Below are positions 1 to 5,012 of a stretch of DNA of 5,489 nt, piece after piece. This DNA is from Methylobacteriaceae bacterium (GTDB lineage Bacteria; Pseudomonadota; Alphaproteobacteria; Rhizobiales; Beijerinckiaceae): contig JAISTL010000179.1 of the NCBI GenBank assembly GCA_031272615.1, positions 1 to 5,489 on the forward strand. Direction: 5' to 3'. Each line of letters begins with the position of its first letter. The first letter of the stretch is position 1. The translations under genes and the position numbers were made by a program. The notes under the pieces are model-generated. The model saw only the letters and a list, made by a program, of their open reading frames with translations, made no database searches and was not told the DNA's origin.

Positions 1-282
1 AATATCATAACAAGCCAAATTTAACAATAATAATTATTCACTCTTACGCGGTTAAACACTAGAACTCGACGTGGTATATTAACTCGACATGGTATATTTC
101 CGATACGATTTCAACACAATACGTTCAACCGATATGCCGAGCCTAACCTTATAAACAGAGATAACTATCCTGAGGCTCCGTCGAATTATTATCGAGAGTA
201 TCTCCATTATGAGCTCCCCAGCCGGGAAACTATCGACGCGGTTGAACAAAGTTTCGGCAAGATTGCGGTCCTGAAAGTCAAA
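1..282 (+). other. AT-rich upstream region with open frame lacking a start codon
   Basis: No complete gene is visible. The frame of the downstream gene has stops at 22-24, 28-30 and 31-33 and is then open from 34 through 282, with no ATG, GTG or TTG. From about 112 the translation looks like real protein, for example NRYAEPNLINRDNYPEAP at 127-180 and YELPSRETIDAVEQSFGK at 208-261. The true N-terminus of the gene called at 283 therefore probably lay here and has been lost by truncation or frameshift. Another frame has an ATG at 89 that runs 21 codons to a TAA at 152-154. A third frame is open from the window edge to a TAG at 60-62 and could be the tail of an upstream gene or the original 5' part. 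A 10-bp palindrome AATAATTATT lies at 29-38. Confidence 0.5.
63..98 (+). repeat. 18-bp tandem direct duplication
   Basis: Two adjacent 18-base units, aactcgacgtggtatatt (63-80) and aactcgacatggtatatt (81-98), differ at a single base. Eighteen bases is six codons, so the duplication keeps the open frame (TRRGIL then TRHGIF). Each unit also contains a TATATT that could pass for a -10 hexamer, at 75-80 and 93-98, but I see no good -35 partner. The one difference (g to a) makes an ATG at 89-91 in another frame. Confidence 0.85.
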
Positions 283-804
283 GTGGTAACCAATTTGCTT
301 GATGGATTGTATCCCCCTGAATTCAAAAGTAGCGACCTATTTTGTGTGGGGCGATATTGGGCATGGAGTCAAAAATACATTCGTCTCAACCATTTTCAAA
401 TTGAACAGATTATTGAAGATAAATATAATATAATTGATAGTCAATCAACTTTCTTTGTAGGATATCGTGGGTATGGTGAGGTCGAGTTTGGTTTAGCCGG
501 TCGTTGCAAAACTAACAATACGTACTATTCTACTCGCAGTTATTACGTGATGGTTTATCAGGACCCGGATCTTGAATACATGGGGCCTATTGATTACCGC
601 AACGGACAGTTTGTGAAATCATACCGGCGGCACCGCGGCAGTTCTGGACGAACTTGTCCGGTGTCGGAAAGCAATCTTGTGAATCCGGACCAGTGCGATG
701 TTCTTGAAGAAAACGCATATGCTCTGATTGGTGTGGATCGCGATAAAAATACTGATCCTTCAGAACGTAACAAGAATACGGTTTATTTTACTGAGTGCAA
801 GTGA
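283..804 (+). CDS. Hypothetical protein, AT-rich, probably N-terminally truncated
   Basis: I do not recognise this family. The 173-residue product, read from a GTG at 283, has about 16 tyrosines and five cysteines (21, 75, 125, 138, 172). It has no obvious transmembrane segment or signal peptide as called. Local motifs include CVGRYWAWSQ (21-30), a Tyr-rich strand-like part (81-92), and a Cys-x12-Cys pair at 125/138. Spread cysteines with many aromatic and strand-forming residues would suit an exported beta-rich domain with disulfides, but that is inference. There is no good ribosome-binding site before the GTG, and the frame stays open and protein-like for about 250 bases upstream, so this start is doubtful. 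The base composition is far more AT-rich than the genes to the right, and the change falls close to the TGA stop. This suggests acquired DNA. Confidence 0.6.
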   Translation: MVTNLLDGLYPPEFKSSDLFCVGRYWAWSQKYIRLNHFQIEQIIEDKYNIIDSQSTFFVGYRGYGEVEFGLAGRCKTNNTYYSTRSYYVMVYQDPDLEYMGPIDYRNGQFVKSYRRHRGSSGRTCPVSESNLVNPDQCDVLEENAYALIGVDRDKNTDPSERNKNTVYFTECK

Positions 805-1055
805 ATGCCGCTGGTGCATATCACGCTGAAATCCGATGATACGCGCCGTTTTGCGGCCGGTATGCGCCTGCGGGCGGAGCGTGGCGGGAGGCGATCAGCC
901 TGGACTGCTTCATTCCCGGAAATGAGGGCGAAGTGGAGCGGCACGACTCCCGCGAAGGGCAAGAAACGTGTTGACAGTTTGCCGCCCGCCCCGGGAACCG
1001 CCGGGTGTTCAGCATTTGCCTCATGATTTCCGGTGAAACCTGTCTCAAGTTCTGA
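801..1055 (+). pseudogene. Possible decayed gene remnant with in-frame TGA codons
   Basis: This is the only longish stretch between the left gene and the Sel1 gene. In the frame of codons 801, 804 and so on, it reads like GC-rich coding sequence: NAAGAYHAEIR, then WREAISLDCFIPGNEGEVE at 882-938, then NRRVFSICLMISGETCLKF at 996-1052. TGA codons interrupt it at 837-839 and 972-974, and it closes with three different stops in a row, TGA-TAA-TAG, at 1053-1061. The other genes here use TGA as an ordinary stop, so recoding is unlikely and decay is the simpler reading. I cannot name a family. It may instead be a genomic repeat or non-coding DNA that happens to look coding. The 73-codon ATG frame at 805-1026 is rich in Arg, Ser and Ala and less protein-like. 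Confidence 0.3.
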
Positions 1056-1091
1056 TAATAGGGAACGGCGGGCAACGGCACGGAACGCGGC

Positions 1092-2024
1092 ATGGGCAGA
1101 AACAACAACAGGTTTTCCAGGGAGAGGGTGGCGGGTATCGTCGCCGTCTTCTGCTTCCTGACGTTTTTTCTGACGATCACCGGGCTTCTTCCCACCCTGA
1201 TGTTTGCCGTGATGGCGTTGTTCGACACGGTGGCGGGGGCGTTTCTCTTGGTATTCCTCGTGGTGGGGCTGAACTTTTACTTCCGGATGTTCGCCCTGTC
1301 GAATCTGAGTCGCCGGGCGATGCTGGGGGACGAAGCGGCCCAGTACAGGCTGGCGCTGCGGTATCAGGAGGGCCGGGGGGTGCGGAAAAGCCTGCCGCTG
1401 GCGGCCGAGTGGATGCGCCGGGCAGCGGAACGCGGCCTGGTGGAGGCGGAAAGCCGGTTGGCCGACTATTATTATGAAGGCAGCGGCGTCACACAGGATT
1501 ATGCCGCGGCGGCCCAATGGTATCGCAAGGCCGCGGAACAAGGGGAAGCCTTTGCCCGCCGGCGGTTGGCCAGCCTTTATTATTACGGCCGGGGCGTGGA
1601 GCAGGATTACGCCAAAGCGGCGGAGTGGATGCGCAAGGCCGCGGACCAGGGGGATCCGGAAGCCGTGGTGAGCCTGGCCGAGCTCTATTTTGACGGCAAC
1701 GGCGTGGAAAAAGACCCTTTGGAAGGGTTGCGCCTGCTGATTTATGCCGCGGACCGCGACAATATCGCCGCGCAGCTCCAACTGGGGCGTCTTTACGGTG
1801 AGGGCAACGTGATTCCGCAAAATTACGCCGAGGCGCTGAACTGGTATCACCGGGCGGCGGCGCTCGGCAACACGGAAGCGCTTTACGCTCTGGGGGTGTA
1901 TTATCTCGAAGGGAGAAGCGTGCCGTCGGACAGGCTGGTGGCGGGAGCCTGGTTTGCCGAGGCCGCGCGGAAGGGACACCCCGAGGCCCGGAATGCCTTG
2001 AATGAACTCAACCGTAAAAAATAA
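1092..2024 (+). CDS. Membrane-anchored Sel1-like repeat protein
   Basis: The 310-residue protein starts with a short basic segment (GRNNNRFSRER). Two hydrophobic segments follow, about residues 13-33 and 36-64, separated only by a short turn, which suggests a hairpin membrane anchor. From residue 80 there are six consecutive 36-residue Sel1-like (SLR, TPR-related) repeats at 80-115, 116-151, 152-187, 188-223, 224-259 and 260-295, then a 15-residue basic tail. Each has the pattern A-xx-LG/A-x-x-Y-x-x-G-x-G-V...A-x-x-W-x-x-x-A-A-x-x-G. Sel1 repeats form alpha-solenoids for protein-protein contacts, so this is probably an adaptor or scaffold at the inner membrane; the partner cannot be told. The short N-terminal loop makes both termini cytoplasmic by the positive-inside rule, which is inference. 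The ATG at 1092 has only a weak GGAA-type site upstream, but the stops at 1053-1061 bound the frame. It converges with the Nudix gene. Confidence 0.9.
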   Translation: MGRNNNRFSRERVAGIVAVFCFLTFFLTITGLLPTLMFAVMALFDTVAGAFLLVFLVVGLNFYFRMFALSNLSRRAMLGDEAAQYRLALRYQEGRGVRKSLPLAAEWMRRAAERGLVEAESRLADYYYEGSGVTQDYAAAAQWYRKAAEQGEAFARRRLASLYYYGRGVEQDYAKAAEWMRKAADQGDPEAVVSLAELYFDGNGVEKDPLEGLRLLIYAADRDNIAAQLQLGRLYGEGNVIPQNYAEALNWYHRAAALGNTEALYALGVYYLEGRSVPSDRLVAGAWFAEAARKGHPEARNALNELNRKK

Positions 2025-2039
2025 GGCGGGGTTGCCGCC
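2016..2039 (-). terminator. Intrinsic terminator of the minus-strand cluster
   Basis: Read on the minus strand after the Nudix stop, there is a 5-bp all-GC stem GGCGG/CCGCC (2035-2039 with 2025-2029), a 5-base loop, and the T-rich tract TTATTTTTT (2016-2024). The T-tract is the complement of the last Lys codons and stop of the Sel1 gene, so the two convergent genes share this DNA. The + strand has no T-run after a stem here, although a 7-bp inverted repeat (2035-2041 with 2054-2060) could form a hairpin in its transcript. Confidence 0.6.
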
Positions 2040-2048
2040 CGAACCCGT

Positions 2049-2765
2049 TCATCCGGGCGGGAGCAGATGATTGAACAGCATCTGCAGGTAACGGGGCATC
2101 CGCGCAGGGTCGATGTCGGCGCGGCTGCGGACGATTTTGGCGCCTGAAAGCTCCGGCTCGCTTTGCGCGGCAACGGCGGTTTCGATTCGCGCCGCCAGTT
2201 GGCCGGCCGAACAGTCGAAACGGACAAGACGCATCAGGGCGAGGGCGGGCCAGCAGCGGATGACGAGCCACTGGGAGTCCACCTGGAACCCGTCGCCGAT
2301 GCCGGTTTCCTCTTCGAGTTCGCGCAACAGGCTGCCGGCCATGTCCACCGAGCCGTCGGGGCGGCAGTCGCTGAGGTCCGGCGTTCCGGCGGGGAAATAG
2401 ATTTTCCCGGCGTTGGCGGTGTGAGGGCCCATGACGGCGCAGACATAGGCGTTGTCGGCGGTGTTCAGGATGCCCATGGCAAAACTGTTCCAGACTTCGT
2501 ATTCCGCGGCCTCGAGATCGATGGCGCCGAGAAGTTCGGAGTATTTGACAGGGAAAAGAGCGAGCGAGCACAGGTCGTTTTCGACCCGCACATTCCGGGC
2601 GAGCAGCACGTCGCCGTCATAAACCGCCGGTTGGCGCGCCGTGCGGCGTGCGAAATTCGCGGCAATCGCCTGCCGGTTGGCGCGCGCCCACGGCCACTCC
2701 CAATCGACGCGACGGGCAACGACGCTCAGGACGGAGTCGATGGCTGGTGGTTGCATGGTACTCAT
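2049..2765 (-). CDS. Nudix hydrolase
   Basis: The 238-residue protein has the second half of the Nudix box, RELEEETGI, at residues 148-156. This includes the glutamates (149, 152, 153) that bind divalent metal in the family. It is preceded by KIYFPAGTPDLSD (121-133) and DGSVDMAGSLL, the usual grid/GTP lead-in of a Nudix subfamily whose box lacks the canonical G-x5-E half. Nudix enzymes hydrolyse nucleoside diphosphates linked to another moiety; the substrate cannot be read here. The first 90 or so residues form a separate N-terminal region rich in Arg and Trp (DWEWPWARANRQAIAANFAR), often seen in longer Nudix proteins. The ATG at 2763-2765 has no clear ribosome-binding site, and an ATG three codons later is an alternative. 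The gene begins 37 bp after the toxin stop and ends just before an intrinsic terminator, so it may be read from the antitoxin promoter. Confidence 0.85.
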   Translation of the reverse strand: MSTMQPPAIDSVLSVVARRVDWEWPWARANRQAIAANFARRTARQPAVYDGDVLLARNVRVENDLCSLALFPVKYSELLGAIDLEAAEYEVWNSFAMGILNTADNAYVCAVMGPHTANAGKIYFPAGTPDLSDCRPDGSVDMAGSLLRELEEETGIGDGFQVDSQWLVIRCWPALALMRLVRFDCSAGQLAARIETAVAAQSEPELSGAKIVRSRADIDPARMPRYLQMLFNHLLPPG

Positions 2766-2802
2766 CGGAATAATTATCCCTTGTTGCGCATTTTGAATCG
2801 AC

Positions 2803-3177
2803 TCAGGAATTGTCCAGAAGCCATTTCTCCAGCTCCGGCAGAATTGTATTACGTTCTCTTCCTGAGATACGCCGGGAATTCCGGATTTTCTCCGTGAGGA
2901 TTGTCATGTCCGCGACGGTCAGGGCGCCAACCTTTCTCTCCATCCGTTCGGCCGGGAAGTGGTGTATGGCGTGGCAGGCAACGTACCTGTCAGTGCCTTT
3001 GAGAAACGGGTAGCATTTTGCCTCAATCATGAAATCGTCATACATCGCGCGGTGTATGCTGTTGATCAAGAGAAACCCGTCCCCGGACACCGAAACGCAG
3101 ACGGCGTGCTTGGTTTGTCTGTGCGACACCGAACTATCGCTGACATCAACAATCCAAACATCGCAGATTTGTTTCAT
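2803..3177 (-). CDS. Putative PemK/MazF-like toxin partner of the Panacea antitoxin
   Basis: The product is a 124-residue protein 6 bp downstream of the Panacea-domain gene, the usual place for the toxin of such a pair. Visible features are a strand pair with HAVCVSV (24-30) and GFLLINS (34-40), then YPFLKGTDRYVACHA (56-70), and a C-terminal helix region KVGALTVADM (82-91) followed by SRRISGRERNTIL (101-113). This order (a CVS strand, an F-x-x-INS strand, a D-x-Y-V-x-C segment, a 'G-x-L-T' helix start, an R-x-R-E-R helix) resembles small proteins annotated as PemK-like or MazF-like toxins. MazF-type toxins are mRNA endonucleases, but I do not see their catalytic residues clearly, so the activity is unproven. 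There is little ribosome-binding sequence before the ATG, which suits translational coupling to the antitoxin. SocB-like or other Panacea-linked toxin types are possible alternatives. Confidence 0.7.
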   Translation of the reverse strand: MKQICDVWIVDVSDSSVSHRQTKHAVCVSVSGDGFLLINSIHRAMYDDFMIEAKCYPFLKGTDRYVACHAIHHFPAERMERKVGALTVADMTILTEKIRNSRRISGRERNTILPELEKWLLDNS

Positions 3178-3183
3178 CCGGCT

Positions 3184-3681
3184 CTACAGGACAATGCTGG
3201 GGGCAGTTGTTTCCAAATCCCGGCGAAGCCAGTCTTCCTCGATCATGTCTTCGAAAGCGATGCCGCTGTTCGGATTATTCTCAAACGCCTTGATCCAGGC
3301 GGGTTCAAGGTGGTTCCTGTTCTTGACGTCATCAAACGGTTTGCCCGCATATTCGGAAAAACCGAATTCCAAGGCTTCCATGTCCGTATCGGAAAAATAG
3401 TCCGTCGAGGGCGCCCTGGTGGCTTTCAGCAACTCGCCCTCCTTGAAATAGTCGGGATTTCGGCCGTTCTTGATGTCATCGTAAATCGCGCTTGGAACCG
3501 TGCCGTGTTCCATGGCAATGTACCGGTCCCCCGTGATGGGACGTCCATAGTGATTCAGGTGATATTTCTCCGCCGAAAACAGGATTTTCAAAATGTTGTA
3601 CGGATTGGGCTCTCCGCGTTGAATGATCCACAGCACGGCTTCCGTCGCCTTCTGTCTGTTCATCGTGAAACGAATAGCCAT
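3184..3681 (-). CDS. Panacea-domain (DUF4065) antitoxin
   Basis: The 165-residue protein has the hallmark core of Panacea/DUF4065, the domain also called SocA-like or GepA-like. ILKILFSAEKYHLNHYGRPI (30-49) runs into TGDRYIAMEHGTVPSAIYDD (50-69). The C-terminal part has the usual acidic helix, SDTDMEALEFGFSEYAGKPF (96-115), and a short segment around EPAWIKAFENN. Panacea proteins act as antitoxins for many unrelated toxins, and Caulobacter SocA works as a ClpXP adaptor for its toxin; which mode applies here is unknown. The start at 3681 is supported by AAGGAA 7 bases upstream (3689-3694); the next ATG, six codons in, has none. The gene is first in its transcription unit, 6 bp before the toxin gene, with a good promoter 50-78 bp upstream. 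GC is lower than in the flanking genes, as in mobile defence modules. Confidence 0.9.
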   Translation of the reverse strand: MAIRFTMNRQKATEAVLWIIQRGEPNPYNILKILFSAEKYHLNHYGRPITGDRYIAMEHGTVPSAIYDDIKNGRNPDYFKEGELLKATRAPSTDYFSDTDMEALEFGFSEYAGKPFDDVKNRNHLEPAWIKAFENNPNSGIAFEDMIEEDWLRRDLETTAPSIVL

Positions 3682-3730
3682 GGGTCAGTTCCTTGTCGTG
3701 TATGCAGAGCTCACGAAATCAACGTCAGGA

Positions 3731-3759
3731 ATTATAGGCACATTGACGGCCGCTGTAAA
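3731..3759 (-). promoter_or_regulatory. Sigma-70-type promoter of the antitoxin-toxin operon
   Basis: On the minus strand TTTACA (3754-3759) is followed by exactly 17 bases and then a perfect TATAAT (3731-3736). The predicted start is near 3724, giving a leader of about 43 bases before the antitoxin ATG. The -35 lies inside an imperfect 16-bp palindrome, TGTGAAACGCTTTACA (3754-3769, two mismatched pairs). The -10 is flanked by CGTCA/TGACG arms (3744-3748 and 3723-3727). Either could be an operator for autoregulation, common in toxin-antitoxin operons, but this is inference. Confidence 0.65.
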
Positions 3760-3769
3760 GCGTTTCACA
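3754..3769. repeat. Imperfect palindrome over the -35 box, candidate operator
   Basis: The minus-strand sequence TGTGAAACGCTTTACA matches its own reverse complement in six of eight base pairs. It covers the whole -35 hexamer of the antitoxin promoter. A protein bound here would block RNA polymerase. No regulator is identified. Confidence 0.35.
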
Positions 3770-3923
3770 ACAACGGAAAGAGCGGGCCGGGATGCGGGCG
3801 CGCCGGGAAACCGATACCGCTTCTGGAGTCTGTTGCGACGGATCCGGGTTGTGCGCCGGTTTCGGAGCCGATGATGCAGGGGGAGTGCGTTTCCAATGCT
3901 GACCCGCACGAACGTCCGGCGTG

Positions 3924-4778
3924 TCACCCCACCTTTTCAGCCGTGAAGGTCCATGTGGGGCGGACGATCTCCTCCTGGGCGTCGATCAGCAGCAGTTCCG
4001 GAGAGGCAGCCTCCACCGAGCGTTTCAAGATGCTGTAGGTGGAAGAGGTTGCCGCTTCAAGCGCCGCGACGGCGGAGCGGGTGCGCAGGTAGTGGACAAA
4101 GAACAACGAGGCGATGACATCACCGGTTCCGGAAACGGGAATGGTGTCGAAACGGGGGGTGCGCACCAGCCAGAAGCCGCCGTTTTCCCCCACCAGCACC
4201 TCGATGGCGTCGGCGGGCGTCTCGCCGGTGGTGACGGACGTGACCGCGACAACCCGGGGGCCGCGGCTTTGCAACTCAGACACCGCACGGAACACGTCCC
4301 GGCGGGATGTCGCCTTGGAGTCCGTCAGCAGTTCCAGTTCAAACTGGTTGGGAGTCAGAATGTCGGCGAAACCCATCGCCTGATGCTTCATGAAACCGGG
4401 AATGCCGTCGCTGACATATAGGCCGCGTCCGTAATCGCCCATCACGGGGTCACAGCAGTAAATCGCCGAGGGATTGGCTTTCCGCACCCGGGTGACCGCA
4501 TCGATGATGGCGGCGCCGATGTCGTCACCGCCGACATACCCCGAGAGCACTCCGGAGCATTGAGGCAAAACGCCGCGCGCCTCCACTCCGTCCAGCAGCG
4601 CCGAAACCATCGCGCCGTCAAACACAGGGCCGGTCCAGTCACTGTAACCGGTGTGATTGGAGAACTGCACCGTGAGAATCGGCCAGACTTCAACGCCCAG
4701 GCGTTGAATACAGAAGGTTGCCGCGGCATTGCCGACATGCCCGTAGACGACATGGGATTGGATGGAAAGAATGTTCAT
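3924..4778 (-). CDS. pdxY: Pyridoxal kinase PdxY
   Basis: PdxY phosphorylates pyridoxal with ATP to give pyridoxal 5'-phosphate in the cytoplasmic vitamin B6 salvage pathway. The 284-residue protein, close to the roughly 287 of E. coli PdxY, begins MNILSIQSHVVYGHVGNAAA, the typical N-terminus of the family. It also carries GYVGG (80-84), CCDPVMGDYGRGLYV (108-122), LTPNQFELELLT (141-152) and the ribokinase-fold signature SGTGDVIASLF (216-226), whose Asp220 is the expected catalytic base. The frame is open 23 codons further upstream to an ATG at 4847. I chose the ATG at 4778 because it gives the conserved N-terminus and has GGAG 7 bases before it. The gene is divergent from the HIT gene. The nearest paralogue, PdxK, also acts on pyridoxine and pyridoxamine, but the N-terminus here is PdxY-like. 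Confidence 0.95.
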   Translation of the reverse strand: MNILSIQSHVVYGHVGNAAATFCIQRLGVEVWPILTVQFSNHTGYSDWTGPVFDGAMVSALLDGVEARGVLPQCSGVLSGYVGGDDIGAAIIDAVTRVRKANPSAIYCCDPVMGDYGRGLYVSDGIPGFMKHQAMGFADILTPNQFELELLTDSKATSRRDVFRAVSELQSRGPRVVAVTSVTTGETPADAIEVLVGENGGFWLVRTPRFDTIPVSGTGDVIASLFFVHYLRTRSAVAALEAATSSTYSILKRSVEAASPELLLIDAQEEIVRPTWTFTAEKVG

Positions 4779-4785
4779 TGGGCCA

Positions 4786-4789
4786 CTCC
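4786..4789 (-). promoter_or_regulatory. Ribosome-binding site deciding the pdxY start
   Basis: GGAG on the minus strand lies 7 bases before the ATG at 4776-4778. This fixes the start of pdxY at the family-typical residue rather than at the upstream ATG at 4847. Confidence 0.7.
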
Positions 4790-4830
4790 GGTCAGTTCGG
4801 GAAACGGGCGGTTCCGAGTCAGGTTGAGAA

Positions 4831-4850
4831 GACGTGCGAAAGGGCACGTC
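4831..4850. repeat. Perfect 7-bp inverted repeat upstream of pdxY
   Basis: GACGTGC (4831-4837) and GCACGTC (4844-4850) are exact reverse complements around a 6-base centre. In a pdxY transcript starting further upstream this would be a stable hairpin in the leader, about 50 bases before the start codon. As DNA it lies 8 bp before the extended -10 of the HIT-directed promoter and could be a binding site for a regulator of either gene. Confidence 0.6.
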
Positions 4851-4857
4851 CGCCGCG

Positions 4858-4866
4858 TGATATAAT
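4858..4866 (+). promoter_or_regulatory. Extended -10 promoter candidate toward the HIT gene
   Basis: TGATATAAT is a perfect TG-N-TATAAT extended -10. It has no good -35 at the normal distance; TTGAGA at 4824-4829 is too far. Extended -10 promoters can work without a -35. The predicted start near 4873 gives a leader of about 140 bases to the HIT ATG. Confidence 0.4.
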
Positions 4867-4901
4867 GACGATTCTCACGGGAGAAAAGCCGAATTCTGCG
4901 G

Positions 4902-4917
4902 ATTTCCCGGGGGAAAT
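4902..4917. repeat. Inverted repeat in the pdxY-HIT intergenic region
   Basis: ATTTCCC (4902-4908) and GGGAAAT (4911-4917) are perfect reverse complements with a 2-base centre; as RNA, a 6-bp stem with a 4-base loop is more likely. It lies between the two promoter candidates for the HIT gene. No T-tract follows directly, so I do not call it a terminator. Confidence 0.4.
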
Positions 4918-4938
4918 GCCCGATGCGCGGAATTGCGC

Positions 4939-4966
4939 TTGAAAAAACACTGTTTTGATTTAAATT
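4939..4966 (+). promoter_or_regulatory. Second promoter candidate for the HIT gene, with palindrome in the spacer
   Basis: TTGAAA (4939-4944) and TAAATT (4961-4966) are separated by 16 bases, matching the sigma-70 consensus at five and four positions. The spacer holds the palindrome AAAACA-C-TGTTTT (4944-4956), a position typical of repressor sites. The leader to the ATG at 5013 would be about 40 bases. Confidence 0.4.
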
Positions 4967-5012
4967 GACGGTACCACACCATTCGAGGCCTTACGGGAAA
5001 GAATGCAAGAGC

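Noticed and set aside
805..1026. 73-codon ATG frame directly after the left gene's stop
   Set aside because: No ribosome-binding site and an Arg/Ser/Ala-rich translation; the frame offset by two bases reads more like protein.
971..1059. TTGACA at 971-976 and GATAAT at 1054-1059 as a Sel1 promoter
   Set aside because: They are far too far apart to act together, and neither has a good partner at the normal spacing.
783..1979. 398-codon open frame on the minus strand
   Set aside because: It is codon-aligned antisense to the Sel1 repeat gene; its translation is rich in Arg, His and Pro with no domain, as expected opposite GC-rich coding DNA.
2163..2897. 244-codon open frame on the + strand
   Set aside because: Antisense to the Nudix gene, with low-complexity Gly/Arg/Ala-rich content.
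3807..3863. GAAACCG / CGGTTTC inverted repeat as a terminator for pdxY
   Set aside because: The arms are only 7 bp with a 43-base loop and no T-tract, so it is not convincing.
3685..3927. 80-codon minus-strand frame between pdxY and the antitoxin
   Set aside because: Very Arg-rich, no ribosome-binding site, and it covers the antitoxin promoter and leader.
2959..4038. 359-codon open frame on the + strand
   Set aside because: It lies opposite the toxin, antitoxin and their promoter and runs into the pdxY end. The minus-strand genes are clearly real, and this translation has no recognisable domain.
4965..5012. Upstream TTG start for the HIT gene
   Set aside because: The 16 extra residues do not fit family N-termini, and this DNA holds a promoter-like element.
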